The notes below the pieces were generated by a model. It ran no database searches, was not told the DNA's origin, and saw nothing but the letters and a program-made list of their open reading frames with translations. The position numbers were made by a program, and so were the translations under genes. Shown here piece after piece: positions 9,113 to 18,300 of a DNA stretch of 64,000 nucleotides; positions within the stretch are counted from its first letter, which is position 1; the number at the start of each line of letters is the position of its first letter. The DNA is from Sorangium cellulosum (GTDB lineage: Bacteria > Myxococcota_A > Polyangia > Polyangiales > Polyangiaceae): assembly GCF_004135735.1 (NCBI RefSeq), contig NZ_CP012670.1:1116001-1180000 (forward strand), in the 5' to 3' direction.

Positions 9113-9621
9113 TGGCCGGAAGCTTACCGCAGCGGTGCGCCTGCTCTGCAGCTTTCGATCGACGCGCGCTCGAGCGGGGCGTCGCGGGCATACGCCGAAC
9201 GGCGCGTCGCGCCGCGGCGGCCGGGGGGCGTTCCGGTGCTCGGCGGCGGACTCCCGGAAACGGCGACGATGACGGGCAACGTGTGCGGAAGCTGGCCCCA
9301 GTAGCACTGCCGGAAGTTGCCCCGGATCGGCAGAAGAACCGCCATGGCGCCAACGACGCCAAGACAAGAAGAGAGGGAAGGGTTGTCCCTCCATTTTCCC
9401 CTTCTACTTCCCTGGTTTCTTGGCGCCCTTGGCGTCATGGCGGTTCGCCTCTCGGCCCGATTTCCCGCAGCAGCGCTAGCTGAGTTGCCGCACCCAGGTC
9501 GAGCCGCCGCCCGCCCCGAGGTGGAGCCGCCGCCCGCTTGGGGCGGGGAGTCGCAGCTTCGTGGTGGATCGCGGCAGGAAGGCGCTACCGTTCGGTCGTG
9601 ACCGCACAAGCGACCTCCGCC
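9113..9621. other. Divergent intergenic region with a large inverted repeat
   Basis: About 500 bases between divergently transcribed genes. The SDR and lipoprotein promoters should both lie here. The clear structure is the inverted repeat at 9336-9446. A short unit (GAGCCGCCGCCCGC) occurs twice near 9500-9540. No gene is supported. Confidence 0.5.
9336..9446. repeat. 29-bp inverted repeat with 53-base spacer
   Basis: Arms 9336-9364 and 9418-9446 are complementary at 26 of 29 positions and read GAACCGCCATG...CGCCAAGA outward to inward. The spacer is AT-richer than its surroundings. Sequences of the CTTGGCGTC...TGGCGGTTC type are familiar as dispersed extragenic repeats in several bacteria, so this is probably a REP/MITE-like unit. 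Confidence 0.75.
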
Positions 9622-11391
9622 ATGCGCCGCCGCGCGGCCGCGCTCCTGGCCATCGCCCTCGGCCTGAGCGCGGGCGCGCCCGGGTGCAAGCCGCGGGATC
9701 CGGCGCCCGACGCCGGCGCCGCGAGCCCGAGCCCCGTGCCCGCGCCCGCCGGGCTCATCGCCGAGGCGTTCCTCCCGACGCCGGAGGCCACGTGGGCCAA
9801 GGCGCGCGCCCTCGCCGGCGGCCCGGCGGCGCTCCTGCCGGGCAGCGCCGGCGCCCTCGCCGCGTCGCTGCTCGGCCTGCCGATCGCCGTCGCGCCCGAG
9901 ATCGACGGCGGCGTGCCGGTGCTCGGCGCGGCCGTGGAGGCCCCCGACAGGCCGCGCCCCCGGGGCGCGATCGGCATCCACGTGAAGGACGGCGCGCGCC
10001 TCGTCGACCAGCTCACGCGGGGAGACGCGGCGCGCTTCCGCGCGAAGCCCGACGCGGCGACCTCGATCACGCTGCTCGAGCCGCTGCAGGGGACGAGCCC
10101 TCTGGCCCTCGGCGTCCTCGGCAACTACCTGCTCGTCTCGGAGCGCGCCGACGATCTGACCCTCGTGGGGCCGTACGTCGCGCGGACGATGCCGCGGTCC
10201 GCGGTGCCGAAGGAGGACCTCGCGATCGAGATCCCGCGGTCCGCGATCGAGGGCCCGCTGCTCAAGGCGGCGCGCAGCGCCTGGGACCGCGCCCGCGGGG
10301 CCGAGGGCGCGCCGCGCGCCACCGCGGTCCCGCTCGCGCCGATGATCGAGGACGGGCTCGCGGTGCTCGGCGATCTCGAGCGGGCGCGCCTCACGCTGGT
10401 GCTCGGCGAGGACGCGCACCTGCGCGTCACCGGGACGCCGAGGGCAGGGGGCGGCCCGGCGTCGAGGGCGTCGGCGGAGCTCGCGGTCGGCGACGTGAAG
10501 CCGCTGCTCGAGCTGCCCGCGGACACGCTCGCCGGCGTCCTGGTCCGCGACCGGGCCGCGTCTCGCGCCGAGGACGTGCCCAGGCTCGTCGACGCCCTCG
10601 CCGGGCTCGTCGAGGGCGAGCTCCCGCCCGCGGAGCGCGAGCGGCTCGGCGCCGCGATCCGCGCCGCGTCGGACGCGCGCGGCGACTGGTTCGCCGGCGG
10701 GCTCCGCTTCTCCGGGGCCGGTCCGACCGCCTTCGTGCGCGCCGCCGTCGGCGATCGGGCGAGGCTCGAGACCGCCGTCGCGGATCTCCTCGGGACCGCG
10801 GAGCTCACGCCGGTCAAGGCGGCCCTGAAGCGTGAGGGGATCCGGATCTCCGCGAGCAAGGCGGCGCTCCCGCAGCTCACCGGCGACGTGCGGCGGGTGC
10901 GGCTCGAGCGGTCCGGCGGGGCGAGCCAGGCCGGCGGCGCGGCGCCGTCGCCGGCGCGCAAGGCGCCGGCGGGCGCTGGCCTGTCGGGCGGGGGCGCGCC
11001 GGGATCCAGCGGCGCGTCGGGGGCGCCGTCCTCGGTCGAGCTGCTCTATCTCGTCCGCGACGACGGCCTCTTCGCGTCGGTCGGCAGCGAGCCGGGCGAG
11101 GGGCTCCGGAGCGTCGTCGCCGCGTTGCAGGGCGAGAACCTCGGCGGGGTCCCGGCCATGAAGACCGCGCTGGCCCCGCTCGGCGCGGACATCGCCTTCG
11201 CGCTCGTCGTCGAGCCGCTGCGGCTCGTCGCGAGCCGCCTGGGCCAGCCGGGCGCCGGCGACTCGGCGCCCGTGGTGTTCGCCGTCGGCGCCACGCCCGC
11301 CGCCGCCGGCGCGCCCGCCGTGCTCTGGGCGCGCGCCGACGTCGCCGCCACGGCGATCCGGGAGATCCTCCGCTTCGGAGGCGCCTTTTGA
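9622..11391 (+). CDS. Large putative lipoprotein of unknown function
   Basis: A 589-residue protein. The start at ATG 9622 opens with MRRRAAALLAIALGLS and a Cys at residue 21 (APGC), giving a plausible lipoprotein signal; a GTG eight codons upstream is possible. The mature part is Ala/Leu-rich with alternating beta/alpha character and a Gly/Ser/Pro-rich insert near residues 430-470. I recognise no catalytic motif. The last two bases of the final Phe codon plus the stop give TTGA, overlapping the TTG start of the next gene, so the two are co-translated. Envelope location is inferred. Confidence 0.75.
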   Translation: MRRRAAALLAIALGLSAGAPGCKPRDPAPDAGAASPSPVPAPAGLIAEAFLPTPEATWAKARALAGGPAALLPGSAGALAASLLGLPIAVAPEIDGGVPVLGAAVEAPDRPRPRGAIGIHVKDGARLVDQLTRGDAARFRAKPDAATSITLLEPLQGTSPLALGVLGNYLLVSERADDLTLVGPYVARTMPRSAVPKEDLAIEIPRSAIEGPLLKAARSAWDRARGAEGAPRATAVPLAPMIEDGLAVLGDLERARLTLVLGEDAHLRVTGTPRAGGGPASRASAELAVGDVKPLLELPADTLAGVLVRDRAASRAEDVPRLVDALAGLVEGELPPAERERLGAAIRAASDARGDWFAGGLRFSGAGPTAFVRAAVGDRARLETAVADLLGTAELTPVKAALKREGIRISASKAALPQLTGDVRRVRLERSGGASQAGGAAPSPARKAPAGAGLSGGGAPGSSGASGAPSSVELLYLVRDDGLFASVGSEPGEGLRSVVAALQGENLGGVPAMKTALAPLGADIAFALVVEPLRLVASRLGQPGAGDSAPVVFAVGATPAAAGAPAVLWARADVAATAIREILRFGGAF

Positions 11392-12419
11392 CGATCGCGA
11401 CGCGCGCGAGGGCGCTCCGCGCCCGCGGGCTCCGCGCGCTCCTGCTCGCGCTCGCCGCGGGGTGCGCGACGAGGGCAGGGGCGGACTGGGTCGAGGGCGG
11501 ATCGCGCGAGCCGCGGCTCGCGCGCGGCGGCGGCGGCTGGCTCCACGCGCCCCCGCCGGACGACGGCGGCCGCGGGATGCGCGCCGGCATGGCGCAGGCC
11601 GATGCGCGCGGCGCGGCGCAGGCCGATGCGCGCGGCGCGGCGCAGGCCGATGCGCCCGGCGCGGCGCCGGTCGACATGCGCGCAGCGGTGGCCGTGGCCC
11701 CGGCGGAGGAGGAGCCGCCGATCCTCGTGCGCGAGCACGGCCGGCCTGCGCGCCCGGTGGCTCCGCGCGCCGCGGGCGCCGTGCTCGCCACGCCGGGGCT
11801 CGCGCCGGGGCTGTTCCGGAACACCTACTACGACTTCCCGAGCGAGGGCCCCGGACCGAAGGACGCGACGCTCTACGATGCGGCGTGCGCGCCGCTCGCC
11901 AGCGTCCCGCGTTCGTTCCACGACGAGGTCTGCGTCCAGGGCAGCGGCCGGCTCGCCTCGGGGGACACGGTGAGCTTCGCGCGGCGCGGCTGCGCGTGCG
12001 CCGACATCTGCCCGCGCACCGGCCAGAAGGTGTGCTTCGAGCGGCTCGACCCGCGGCGCTTCCCCTACGGTCGGGGCGCGACCGGGCGTCCGATCACGCC
12101 GCTGCGCACGGTCGCGGTGGACTCGAGCGTCATTCCGCTCGGCACGCCGCTCTACGTGCCCGAGCTGGTCGGCTTGCCGCTCCCGGGCGGCGGCCGTCAC
12201 GACGGCTGCTTCCTCGCCGAGGATCGCGGCATCAAGGTGGTCGGGCCGCAGATCGACGTCTTCACCGGCGATCCGGCGGTCACCGCGCGCCTGAACGCGC
12301 TCTTCCCCTCGAACCGCGGCGTGCGCCCGGTGCTGAACGACGCGCGCTGTCGCGCCATCCTCGCCGCGCCCGCCGCCACGCCCATCCCGGCGTCCGTCGC
12401 CGCGCCCGGGCCGTCCTGA
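11388..12419 (+). CDS. 3D (Asp-Asp-Asp) domain envelope protein
   Basis: A 343-residue protein starting at TTG 11388, overlapping the previous stop by four bases. The N-terminus has a hydrophobic export signal ending in a lipobox-like LAAGC. Residues about 65-95 hold three 24-bp-encoded AQADARGA repeats. A Cys-rich middle (CACADICPRTGQKVC) is followed by the 3D domain: TVAVDSSVIPLGT, CFLAEDRG and IDVFTGD carry the three conserved Asp positions. 3D domains form the double-psi barrel of MltA-type lytic transglycosylases and related murein enzymes. The rest of MltA is absent, so activity on peptidoglycan is possible but not shown. Confidence 0.85.
   Translation: MTIATRARALRARGLRALLLALAAGCATRAGADWVEGGSREPRLARGGGGWLHAPPPDDGGRGMRAGMAQADARGAAQADARGAAQADAPGAAPVDMRAAVAVAPAEEEPPILVREHGRPARPVAPRAAGAVLATPGLAPGLFRNTYYDFPSEGPGPKDATLYDAACAPLASVPRSFHDEVCVQGSGRLASGDTVSFARRGCACADICPRTGQKVCFERLDPRRFPYGRGATGRPITPLRTVAVDSSVIPLGTPLYVPELVGLPLPGGGRHDGCFLAEDRGIKVVGPQIDVFTGDPAVTARLNALFPSNRGVRPVLNDARCRAILAAPAATPIPASVAAPGPS
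11592..11663 (+). repeat. 24-bp in-frame tandem repeat, three copies
   Basis: GCGCAGGCCGATGCG recurs at 11592, 11616 and 11640 (24-bp period). It encodes three AQADA(R/P)GA octapeptides in the linker after the signal peptide of the 3D-domain protein. Confidence 0.8.
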
Positions 12420-12545
12420 CCGGCGCCCTCGGCGGGACGCTGGGGGGGACGCGACCGGACCGTGAGGTGGGCCGCCTTCGCGCGCGAAATCCGGAACCTG
12501 GCGAGGGCGCGGTGGTGATACGATTTCCGGCCTTCCGGTGGCCGA

Positions 12546-15371
12546 ATGACCTCACGTGGCGTCATCCCCGAGTCCGTCTTCCCTCCGCCCTCGGAGGTCT
12601 CGGGCACGCCGGACGAGAAGCAGAGGGCGCGCGCCCGGGTCGGCCTGACCATCAAGCAAAAGTGGCGGATCGACGCCCTCCTCGGCGTGGGCGGGATGGC
12701 CTCCGTGTACGCGGCCACCCACCGGAACGGCTCGCGCGCCGCGCTGAAGATCCTCCACGCGGAGTTCGCGCGCGACGCCAGCATCCGGGACCGGTTCCTG
12801 CGCGAAGGGTACGTGGCGAACCGGATCGATCACCCCGGCCGCGTCGCGATCCTCGACGACGACCTCACCGAGCAGGAAGAGCCGTTCCTCGTGATGGAGC
12901 TGCTCGACGGCGAGACGGTGCAGCAGCTCTGGAAGCGCAAGAGCCGCAGGCTCCCCGTCGCGGAGGCGCTCTGGATCGCGGGGGAGGTGCTCGACACGCT
13001 CGAGAGCTTCCACGGGGAGGGCATCGTCCACCGCGACCTGAAGCCCGCGAACATCTTCATCACGAAGGACAACATGGTGAAGCTGCTCGACTTCGGCGTG
13101 GCGCGGGTGCGCGACGCGCACGGCGACAAGACCAAGGCGGGCACGGCGCTCGGGACCCCCTCGTTCATGGCGCCCGAGCAGGCGATGGGGCTCTCCGAGG
13201 GGGTCGACGGGCGGGCCGATCTCTTCTCGATCGGCGCGACCCTGTACGCCGTGCTCAGCGGGCAGCGCCTGCACCAGGGGCGCTCCGACAACGAGGCGTT
13301 CATCCTCGCCGCGACGACGCCGGCGCCGTCGCTCGCGCGGGTCGCGCCCGATCTGCCCGCCCCGGTCATCGGCCTCGTCGACAAGGCGCTCGCCTGGGAT
13401 CGGCGCAACCGCTACGACTCGGCCGCGCAGATGCGAAAGGAGGTGCTGCGCGTCCTGGAGGAGACCGGCGCGTCCGCCCCCCGCCGGACCGGGCCGATGA
13501 GCACGCGGCGCCCCCCGCCGGACGACGCGCCGACCGCCGCGGGGACGCGGTCGGCCGAGGAGCCGCCCCGGCCGGAGGAGCAGGGGGAGGCCGGCCCCGA
13601 CGACCCCGCGGTCGCCCGGCTCGTCGAGGTGTTCCGCCGCGCGGAGCGGCTCCTGCCCGCGGTGCGCCACTACGGCTGGGACCACCCGGATCCCGAGAGC
13701 AAGCTGCGCGCGACCTTCCGGGCGATCGTGGACGCGCTGCGCGAGGACGGGAACCTCGTCTACTGGACGCTCTCGCCGTACGCGTTCGAGCACCGCCGGA
13801 GGACCGTGTGGGAGCCGTCGCACCCGCTCGATCTGGTCCCGTACAACCTCTTCGCGGCCGGCCTGCGGCGCGTCCAGCTGCTCCCGGGCATCACGAAGGA
13901 GGAGCTGCGCTCGTTCTGCGAGGTGCTGCTGCTCGATCCGCTGCGCGACCTGACCCCTGAGGACGACGTCGTGGCCGCGCTGTGGGAGCGCCGCCTCGAG
14001 CACGTGCGCTACGACGTGGTGAGCGTCTTCGCCGAGGGGGACGCGGCCGATCGCGAGCGGTTCTGGCACGAGGCCGACGACGTCGAGGGCATGGCCCGGC
14101 GCGCCGCCGAGGAGCGGGCGAACCGCGCCGAGGCGGCCGCGATGGTCATCGACACCGACGCGGCCGCGGTGCGGGCGGCGCGCCGCGCCGCGGGCGCGCT
14201 CGCGCTCGACCCGGCCGCGCAGCGCGCGCTCGGCGCGCAGCTCGTGCTCAGCCCGGATCTCTGGAGCGAGCGCTTCGTCGAGGTCCTCGCGGACGCCTTC
14301 CTGAACGCGAAGCGCTACCAGGACGCCGAGCTCGTGACCGAGCCGATGGCGGCCTCCGCGCGCGACCTGATCCTCGCGCGCCGCTTCGACGTGCTCTTCG
14401 CGATGCACGAGGCCGTCGAGAGGGCGCTCGACGCGCTCGCGCCCAGGCCGCAGGGGGGCGCGCTCGCGGCCGAGCTCACCCGGGGCATGTTCCCGCCCGA
14501 CACGATGCGGCTGCTCCTCCGCGAGGCGACGCGCGGGCCCGCCCCGGGCGCCCCCGGCGCCGCGGCGCAGGCCGCCCCCGTGGACCTCGACCTCGTAGCG
14601 CAGCGCCTCGCGCCGATCTTCGACGAGCTCGGCGCCGAGTACCTCCCGATCGCGATGGAGAACGTCGGGCACATCGGCCACGAGGCGCTGCGCCGCGCGC
14701 TCTTCAGCTTCCTCGAGCGGACGCTGCCGGGGCACGAGGAGGGAGTCGTCGACGCGCTCATGACGCTCGATCTCGACATCTCCCGCCCGATCCTCAAGAT
14801 GTTCGCGGCGTCGCGGACGCAGGGCGCCACGGGCGCGCTCAGGCGGCTCTCCGGGTGCGCGAACGCGGCGCTCCGCTGCGAGGCGATCGCGCACCTCGCG
14901 CAGAGCCCCGAGCAGATCCGGGACGAGCTGCTCACGCTCGCCGAGTCGGCGCCGCCCGACGTGCGCGTCGCGGCGCTCCGCACGCTGGCCCACCACCAGG
15001 TGCGCGCGGCCGGGCCGCTGCTCGTCCGCCGCGTGCAGGACGGCTCCTTCCACCAGCTCACGCTCGACGAGCGGCGGGAGTTCCTCGGCGCGCTCTACAC
15101 GCTGAACCCGGCGCGCGGCGAGTCGGTCGCCATCGAGGCGCTCCTGCGGCACGGGCTGCTCGCCGACGACGCCGTGGAGCAGACCCGCTGCCTCTCGGCG
15201 GAGCTGCTCGGCCGCGAGGCGAGCTCGCAGGAGGCGCTCGACGCCGCGCTCGCGGCCACGAAGCGGAGGCCCTGGAACAGCCAGGCGCTCCGCGACGTCG
15301 CGACCGCCGCCGCCGAGGCGATCGCCGCGCGCATGGGCGAGCAAATCTCGACGGGCGGAGAGCTCCCGTGA
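12546..15371 (+). CDS. Ser/Thr protein kinase with helical-repeat C-terminal region
   Basis: A 941-residue cytoplasmic protein with no membrane segment. The kinase domain (residues about 35-310) is intact: GVGGMASVY, AALKIL, HRDLKPANI (near 162-170), DFGVAR and GTPSFMAPEQ. A charged, Pro-rich linker runs to about 355. The rest is alpha-helical with Ala/Leu/Glu periodicity; the last 250 residues (for example DVRVAALRTLAHHQ) look like HEAT repeats. Its TGA overlaps the GTG of the next gene (GTGA), so the products are probably made together. I infer that the kinase acts with, or on, the large HD-GYP-like/PATAN/J-domain protein. Confidence 0.92.
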   Translation: MTSRGVIPESVFPPPSEVSGTPDEKQRARARVGLTIKQKWRIDALLGVGGMASVYAATHRNGSRAALKILHAEFARDASIRDRFLREGYVANRIDHPGRVAILDDDLTEQEEPFLVMELLDGETVQQLWKRKSRRLPVAEALWIAGEVLDTLESFHGEGIVHRDLKPANIFITKDNMVKLLDFGVARVRDAHGDKTKAGTALGTPSFMAPEQAMGLSEGVDGRADLFSIGATLYAVLSGQRLHQGRSDNEAFILAATTPAPSLARVAPDLPAPVIGLVDKALAWDRRNRYDSAAQMRKEVLRVLEETGASAPRRTGPMSTRRPPPDDAPTAAGTRSAEEPPRPEEQGEAGPDDPAVARLVEVFRRAERLLPAVRHYGWDHPDPESKLRATFRAIVDALREDGNLVYWTLSPYAFEHRRRTVWEPSHPLDLVPYNLFAAGLRRVQLLPGITKEELRSFCEVLLLDPLRDLTPEDDVVAALWERRLEHVRYDVVSVFAEGDAADRERFWHEADDVEGMARRAAEERANRAEAAAMVIDTDAAAVRAARRAAGALALDPAAQRALGAQLVLSPDLWSERFVEVLADAFLNAKRYQDAELVTEPMAASARDLILARRFDVLFAMHEAVERALDALAPRPQGGALAAELTRGMFPPDTMRLLLREATRGPAPGAPGAAAQAAPVDLDLVAQRLAPIFDELGAEYLPIAMENVGHIGHEALRRALFSFLERTLPGHEEGVVDALMTLDLDISRPILKMFAASRTQGATGALRRLSGCANAALRCEAIAHLAQSPEQIRDELLTLAESAPPDVRVAALRTLAHHQVRAAGPLLVRRVQDGSFHQLTLDERREFLGALYTLNPARGESVAIEALLRHGLLADDAVEQTRCLSAELLGREASSQEALDAALAATKRRPWNSQALRDVATAAAEAIAARMGEQISTGGELP

Positions 15372-18300
15372 CGGCGCCCCAGGTCGACGTCATCAGCCAG
15401 AACGTCTCGGAGAACATCCGGCGCGAGCAGGCGCGCGACCTCGCCGCCAGCGTGGTGCAGGCGCTCTTCCGGCTGGTCAAGCTGTCGACGCTGCACGCGA
15501 TCGACAACCAGGCCATGGTGCGGCAGGTCGAGGAGACGGTCGCCCTGGTCCAGGACTTCGGCCAGCGCTCCGGGCACAACGTCTCCATCCTGTTCGCCCG
15601 CGGCGCGGTCTTCGTCTCCGGGCAGCTCCTCAAGGCGAACCGCGCCGTCTACGAGGGGGCGCAGGAGCTCGGCGACATCGTCGGCCGCTGCGGCTACTCC
15701 GAGATCGGGGTCGCCAAGGACGTCCGCGCGAGCGATCTCTACGCGTTCGCCTCCGCGCTCGCCGAGGCGCTCCGCAGCGGCAAGCCGGCGCTCGCGGACC
15801 GCCCGGCCCCCCGCATCCGCCTGCGCGCGGTGGACGAGGCCGTGCTCCTCCGCGAGACGGCGGGCGATCGCGACGGCGACGAGGCCGCGGCGATCGTGCG
15901 CGCGTACGCGACGGCGATCGTGATCCTCCGCCGGTTCTACGAGGACCTGCGGCGGGGGCGCTACGCGCTGCGGCAGGGCGTCAAGCGCATCACGCAGCGC
16001 CTCGTCGATCTCTCCGCGAACGAGACGCCGGCCTTCCTGGGCGTCACCGCGCTGCGCAACCAGAACCACGACGACGCCGGGCGCGCGGTGAACACCGCGA
16101 TCCTGAGCCTCGCGATGGCCCGGCAGATCACGGGCGACGTCGTGCTCCTCCAGCGGCTCTCGATGGCCGCGCTGCTCTTCGACATCGCGCGGCCGCGGCT
16201 CACCGGCGTCGCGCGGGGCGGCGAGGGCGGGCTCGTCCCGCAGCTCAGCGAGCAGCAGGAGGCGGACATCCCGGCGGGCACCGCGGTCGTGCTGACCGCG
16301 CTCGGCCTCGTCAACGAGCCCAGCGTGATGCGCACGGTGGTGGCCTACGAGGCGCACTGGGTGCGCCGGCAGGCGACGCTCGGCCCCGTCTACCGCGGGC
16401 TCCGCCCGCCGACCTTGCAGGCGCGGATCCTCGCGACCGCCCGCGCGTTCAACGATCTGCTCACGGCCGCGCCGGGCGAGGCGCCGCTCTCCGCCGACGA
16501 GGCGATCGCCAGGCTCGAGCAGGAGGCGGCCGATCCGGCGGATCGCACCGTGCTGCGGCTTCTGGTCGGCGCGCTGGGCATCTTCCCGACGGGCACGCTC
16601 GTGGAGCTCTCGACCGGCGAGGTCGCGCTCGTCGTGCAGACGCCGGCGCACCCGGCCCGCTACTCGCAGCCGCGCGTCCGGCTGGTGCTCGACGCGTCGG
16701 GCGGCCCGATCGAGGGCGCGACCGAGGTCGATCTCGCCGAGCCGCCCCGGAGGGGCGAGCCGGCGCGGCACGTCCACCGGATCGTCGCGACGAGCGACGA
16801 CCCGGCCGCCGCCTCGATGCGGGCCCACGCGGCGGTCCAGGACGCGACGCCGCACGCGTCGCTCCGCGCCCCCAGGGTCCCGGTGGTCCCGGACGCGCCG
16901 CCGCCGCGCGCGGCGCCGCCGGCGTCGCCCCTCAACCACCTGCGCATGCCGCCGCCGCAGACCATCACGCGGCCGTCGTCGCCGACGCTGCCGAAGGCCA
17001 CCGCCCCCTCGCGGCGGAGGACGCAGCCGCGGCCGTTCGACGCGGGCCGCGGGCCGAGCTCGTCGGACGGCGGTGCGTGGGCGGCCGCGCCCGAGGACGG
17101 GGGCGCGGACGCGGCGCTGCTCGGGGACCTCCCGCCGGCGCCGTCCGCCAGGCAATCGCCGACACTGCGGCCCGGGCGCACCACCGCGCGCTGGCCGGAC
17201 CCGCCATCACCGCACGCGCCGTTCGCCGCGGCGGACCCGTACGGGTCGCCGGCGGGCGCCTCGTACGGGTCGCCGGCGGGCGTTCAGGGAGAGGAGTCGT
17301 GGTCGGTGCAGACAGACAGCGAACAGGACGAGATCCCCGAGGAGAGCGCGCGGGCGCAGGCGCTGCGCACCCGAGGCTGGGCAGAGCCATCCGAGCGCCG
17401 CGAGCGCAGCCCCCTGTCCGATCTGCCGCCCTCGGCCATGGCCGGCCCGATCGCCGTGCTCTCGCTGCCGAGCGACCCGCCGACCGCGGAGGGCACGCTC
17501 GCGCGCACGCCGCTCGTCCACCTGCTCGTGTACATGCTCGACCGGCGCCTCACCGGCACGACGTGCCTCGTCGACCCCGAGGGCGTCCGCCACGGCATCT
17601 ACTTCAGCGACGGCGTCCCGGCCAAGATCTGGACCGGGACGATCATCGCCCCGCTCGATCGGGTGATCCTCGAGCTCGGGCTGCTCGACGAGGCGACGCT
17701 CCGGGAGACGCTGCGGGAGATCACCCGTCGGCGGGTGCTGCACGGCCGGCTGCTCGTCTCCCGGGGCCTGCTCGACCGGGAGACGGTCTTCGGCGTGCTG
17801 CGCCAGCAGCTCGTGCGCAAGCTGGTCGCGCTCTACGATCTCTCCCCCGGGACGCGCTACGCCTACTACGACGGCCAGAACTTGCTGGCGTCCCACGGCG
17901 GACCGGAGCTCATCGGGTGCGAGCCGCTCGCGGTGATCATGGCGGGCGTCCGGCTCCACGCCGACGATCCGCTGATCGACACGACCCTCGACCGGATCCA
18001 GAACCGCCCGCTCGGCGTCCACGTCGACGCCGAGATGAAGCGGTTCCAGCTCCAGCGCGACGAGGCGGCCGTCGTCGATCTCCTGCGCACGCGGCGCATG
18101 ACGCTCACCGAGCTCGTCGCGGCCGGCGTCGCCCAGGAGCGCGTCGTGCGGCTCACGATCTACGCGCTCGCGATCACGCGGCACCTCGACCTCGGCGTGC
18201 CGGGCCGCGGCCCGGTGGGGCTCGGCCGGGAGCGCGCCGCCGGCGGCCCGCCGGTCGACGCGGGGCAGGCCGGCCAGCGCGAGCCGTCCGGCGCGGCCGC

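Noticed and set aside
15368..16700. Active cyclic-di-GMP phosphodiesterase (HD-GYP)
   Set aside because: The metal-binding HD and following His residues are replaced and the GYP loop is not conserved.
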